Made by a program: the position numbers and the translations under genes. A DNA stretch of 7,193 bases, taken from the NCBI GenBank assembly GCA_030039575.1, contig JASHVH010000065.1:1-7193 (forward strand). Reading direction: 5' to 3'. The notes beneath the pieces were generated by a model, which saw only the letters and a program-made list of their open reading frames with translations, made no database searches and was not told where the DNA came from. Position 1 is the stretch's first letter, and each line of letters begins with the position of its first letter. Shown here piece by piece: positions 5,572 to 7,193 of the stretch. Origin of the DNA: Acidimicrobiales bacterium. Its GTDB lineage: Bacteria > Actinomycetota > Acidimicrobiia > Acidimicrobiales > Palsa-688.

Positions 5572-5767
5572 AGACGTCGAACATCCCCAGCGGGGGTATG
5601 ACCCTCCTGAAGGGGGCCACGACCGGCTCCGTCACGACGCGCAACCAATGGTTTACGGTCCCGAGGGGTGAACCCGAGTGGACCGGGAACCAGGACAGCA
5701 CCGCCCGTAAGACGAGGATCAGGAGGTAAATAACCCCGAGGGTGTAAAGGGGGTGATGCACGTACAC
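5504..5767 (-). CDS. yggT: YggT-family small integral membrane protein
   Basis: 87 aa with two predicted membrane segments (about 8-27 and 63-84) around a loop holding the family signature: RAVLSWFP (21-28) and TEPVVAPFRRVIPPLG (46-61). The length fits the YggT family (about 85-100 aa for single-repeat forms). Family knowledge: YggT is membrane-associated, its biochemical role is not settled, and in Gram-positives it sits with sepF and divIVA, as here, which suggests a link to division or wall growth. The start is GTG 5767; a second in-frame GTG at 5761 is an alternative. The only upstream purine run is GGAG, about 12 nt away, so initiation is uncertain. It lies 156 bp after the sepF stop, a gap that may contain its own promoter. 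Confidence 0.9.
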   Translation of the reverse strand: MYVHHPLYTLGVIYLLILVLRAVLSWFPVHSGSPLGTVNHWLRVVTEPVVAPFRRVIPPLGMFDVSYMVALLVVWVLTNYVLYRVTI

Positions 5768-5881
5768 AGGTAACTACTACTCCGCTACTACGTCCCGCTG
5801 TTGTTAAAAAGCTGCGCTCCGGGAGTGAGCAGGCGACGGGGTAGCGACTTGCGCCGCCGCCAGCTTCCCTTAACCACTGTA
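5768..5881 (-). other. Gap upstream of yggT, no gene seen
   Basis: No coding frame of interest. The minus strand has a weak stem (GCTC/GAGC, inside 5813-5830) followed by TTTTT (plus AAAAA at 5806-5810), which may be a poor terminator after sepF. It also has TTAACA overlapping that T-run, which resembles a -35 box but lacks a well-spaced -10. Confidence 0.25.
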
Positions 5882-5927
5882 GGTTCCCGCCACGGGTAGG
5901 TACCCGTCACCTATGGGTACCCGTCAC
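5882..5927. repeat. 17-bp-period direct repeats (3 units) straddling the sepF stop codon
   Basis: On the plus strand GGTTCCCGCCAC (5882-5893), GGTACCCGTCAC (5899-5910) and GGTACCCGTCAC (5916-5927) start exactly 17 bp apart. The last two are identical and the first differs at two positions. The rightmost copy contains the sepF TGA stop. Within the array ACGGGTA (5892-5898) and TACCCGT (5901-5907, and again 5918-5924) are inverted, so hairpins can also form. Confidence 0.85.
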
Positions 5928-6466
5928 GAGCGGTAGAGCCCCCGCTCCTGCAGACGGCGTTTTTCCTCGGCTGATACTTCGACGTTGTTGGGCGTCATCA
6001 AAAAGACCTTGTCAGCCACCTTGTCCATCGTCCCGCCGAGCGCATAGGCCACGCCACTGCAGAAATCGATCATACGGTGGGCCAACTCCCGGTAGGCGTT
6101 ACCGAGGTTGACGATGACCGGCTGGCCGGTGCGGAACCGGTCCGCAATTTCTTGGGCGTCCGCGAACTCAGAGGGGGCGGCCACGTGGACTCGCGGAGCG
6201 GGGCCGGGCGTCGGCAAAGAACGGAGTGTGGCCGGGGCGGCCCGCAGATTGATGGGAGCTCCGGGCTCGTGGCCATCACGAGGGAGGGTCCTGACGGCCG
6301 GCGATGCTTGGGGGACGGTCTCGAGGACCTCACTGCCTCTCCTGGCCGTCGCCGCCTGGGGTGCTGGCGCCGGCGCCTGCCCCTCATCGTAGGCCTCGTA
6401 GTCGTCGTACTCCTCAGCGTCGGCCAACCCGAGCCACATCAACATCTTCTTGCCTGTTCCCGGCAT
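5924..6466 (-). CDS. sepF: Cell division protein SepF
   Basis: 180 aa from ATG 6466, chosen over the adjacent GTG 6469 because a perfect AGGAGG lies 4 nt before the ATG but only 1 nt before the GTG. Residues 1-14 (MPGTGKKMLMWLGL) form the likely amphipathic membrane-binding helix. Residues 15-90 are an acidic then Pro/Ala-rich linker. Residues 92-175 are the SepF core, with FADAQEIADRFRTGQPVIVN (101-120) and RMIDFCSGVAYALGGTMDKV (131-150), then VFLMTPNNVEVS. The protein ends ERGLYRS. Family knowledge: SepF binds the C-terminal tail of FtsZ and tethers and bundles it at the division site; in actinobacteria lacking FtsA it is the main membrane anchor. It follows yggS and precedes yggT and divIVA on the same strand. 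Its last codon and stop are inside a 17-bp repeat array. Confidence 0.96.
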   Translation of the reverse strand: MPGTGKKMLMWLGLADAEEYDDYEAYDEGQAPAPAPQAATARRGSEVLETVPQASPAVRTLPRDGHEPGAPINLRAAPATLRSLPTPGPAPRVHVAAPSEFADAQEIADRFRTGQPVIVNLGNAYRELAHRMIDFCSGVAYALGGTMDKVADKVFLMTPNNVEVSAEEKRRLQERGLYRS

Positions 6467-6470
6467 CACT

Positions 6471-6476
6471 CCTCCT
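6471..6476 (-). promoter_or_regulatory. Strong Shine-Dalgarno of sepF
   Basis: The minus strand reads AGGAGG 4 nt before ATG 6466, the best ribosome site in the window. It contrasts with the apparently SD-less starts of divIVA, the Rrf2 regulator and the phosphodiesterase. Confidence 0.8.
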
Positions 6477-6509
6477 AAACCCCCGCCAAAAAACTACCCT
6501 GACGGTGGG

Positions 6510-6562
6510 ACCCTATCGGCGGATGCCCCCTTCTTGTACTCAAATCACACTGTGACCTGCAA
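6510..6562 (-). promoter_or_regulatory. Candidate sepF promoter with an internal palindrome
   Basis: The 162 bp between yggS and sepF hold two possible -10 boxes on the minus strand. TACAAG (plus 6533-6538) lies 18 bp after TTGCAG (plus 6557-6562). TAGGGT (plus 6510-6515) is preceded by GA, exactly like the TAGGCT box of the DksA-type gene. A perfect palindrome TCACA-C-TGTGA (6545-6555) sits between the first pair. A second one, CCAC-A-GTGG (6571-6579), lies 25 bp away centre to centre. The promoter choice is inference; no -35 matches consensus well. Confidence 0.35.
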
Positions 6563-6628
6563 CTCCAGGACCACAGTGGGCATGGGCCGACGCCTTCCGG
6601 CTTACGAAGTCGCTTCTCGGCGGTCCCC

Positions 6629-7193
6629 CTACAAGACTAGCCCGGTCACGCCGGCAGGTTGGGTATCCGCTCCAGGACGCGTCCCGAACAGGGCGCGCCC
6701 GAGGCGGACCATCGTCGCCCCCTCGGCCACCGCGAGTTCGAAGTCGCTGCTCATCCCCATCGACAACTGGCTGAGCCTGAGGGAACTGGCGAGGACGGCG
6801 ACACGATGAAAGCTCGCCCGCACCTCTGCCGGGGTGGCACGAGGTGGTCCCACCGCCATCAGGCCCCTTACGTCCAGCCCGAGGCCGGCTGCATAGCCCA
6901 CCAAACGGGGGACTTCGGCGGCGGGGACACCGTGGCGGTGACCGCTGTCAGCCAGCTTTACCTCGACCAGTACAGCTGCGCCGGGGCACCGTTTCGCCAG
7001 TGCATCGGCGCCGCCCGCACTTTCGAGCCCCTGCCAGAGGTAGACGTACGGTGCCAACCGGGCCAGCTTGTTGCGTTGCAGTTCGCCAAGGAAGTGCCAG
7101 CGCACCCCGGGCGGCGCCACACCGGCCTTGCTCAGCATTTCCTGGGCGTAGTTCTCGCCGACGTCCAGCAACCCGGCCCTGACCGCAGCTGTG
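6629..7193 (-). CDS. yggS: YggS-family pyridoxal phosphate homeostasis protein, N-terminus cut by window edge
   Basis: 187 residues are visible, reading in from the right edge to the stop at 6629; the N-terminal part, with the PLP-binding Lys, is outside the window. Family motifs present: VGENYAQEML near the edge, WHFLGELQRNKLA, VLVEVKLADSGHRHGVP, GLMAVGPP, and the phosphate-binding stretch LSMGMSSDFELAVAEGATMVRLGRALFG near the C-terminus. Family knowledge: YggS/YlmE (COG0325) is a single-domain, alanine-racemase-like barrel that binds PLP without known catalysis and balances vitamin B6 and amino-acid pools. It commonly precedes sepF in Gram-positives. The end of the protein (TQPAGVTGLVL) is short and normal. 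No frame break is seen. Confidence 0.95.
   Translation of the reverse strand, partial: TAAVRAGLLDVGENYAQEMLSKAGVAPPGVRWHFLGELQRNKLARLAPYVYLWQGLESAGGADALAKRCPGAAVLVEVKLADSGHRHGVPAAEVPRLVGYAAGLGLDVRGLMAVGPPRATPAEVRASFHRVAVLASSLRLSQLSMGMSSDFELAVAEGATMVRLGRALFGTRPGADTQPAGVTGLVL

Noticed and set aside
5882..5927. CRISPR array
   Set aside because: Only three 12-bp repeats with 5-bp spacers, far too short for CRISPR repeats and spacers, and no cas genes nearby.
6484..6505. T-run on the minus strand (plus AAAAAA near 6488-6493) after yggS as an intrinsic terminator
   Set aside because: The only stem before it is three to four base pairs (CCC/GGG), too weak to call.
1..7193. Mobile element, tRNA/rRNA gene or defence system
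   Set aside because: No transposase, integrase, terminal repeats, tRNA-like folds or defence-type domains were seen. The gene content is a conserved housekeeping cluster.

Overview
The window is GC-rich bacterial chromosome. It carries the block yggS – sepF – yggT – divIVA – TraR/DksA-type gene – lspA – rluD on the minus strand, reading from the right end leftward. This order (septum and cell-pole factors next to lspA and rluD) is typical of Gram-positive bacteria and, with the high GC and the long acidic DivIVA tail, points to an actinobacterium. My guess is an Acidimicrobiia-like lineage, but that is inference from gene order and style, not from a phylogenetic marker.

Layout. Bases 1-971 hold the N-terminal 323 codons of an alkaline-phosphatase-superfamily (type I phosphodiesterase/nucleotide pyrophosphatase-like) protein on the minus strand, running off the left edge. 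An 84-bp divergent promoter region separates it from a plus-strand Rrf2-family regulator (1056-1505), the only plus-strand gene. The regulator converges with rluD (28 bp between stops). Further right, all on the minus strand, are rluD (1534-2547), lspA (2633-3289, whose GTG start overlaps the upstream stop as GTGA), the TraR/DksA zinc-finger gene (3286-4197), a 280-bp gap, divIVA (4478-5416), yggT (5504-5767), a 156-bp gap with 17-bp repeats, sepF (5924-6466), a 162-bp promoter region, and the C-terminal part of yggS (6629 to the right edge).

How they fit together. SepF anchors and aligns FtsZ at the membrane, DivIVA organises pole and septum growth, and YggT is a small membrane protein commonly linked to this cluster. 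YggS handles pyridoxal phosphate homeostasis. LspA removes lipoprotein signal peptides, the DksA-type protein probably acts on RNA polymerase, and RluD modifies 23S rRNA. It reads as a housekeeping growth and division cluster; I see no mobile element, CRISPR array, RNA gene or phage gene.

What stands out is tandem repetition. The DksA-type protein contains fifteen consecutive copies of a hexapeptide (EHAxxx; 18-bp DNA period). A 14-bp repeat straddles the divIVA stop codon, and a 17-bp repeat straddles the sepF stop codon. Three genes (the phosphodiesterase, the Rrf2 regulator and divIVA) lack a clear Shine-Dalgarno sequence but have a TANNNT box ending 7-8 nt before ATG, as expected for leaderless transcripts. 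I did not find a convincing new multi-gene system.
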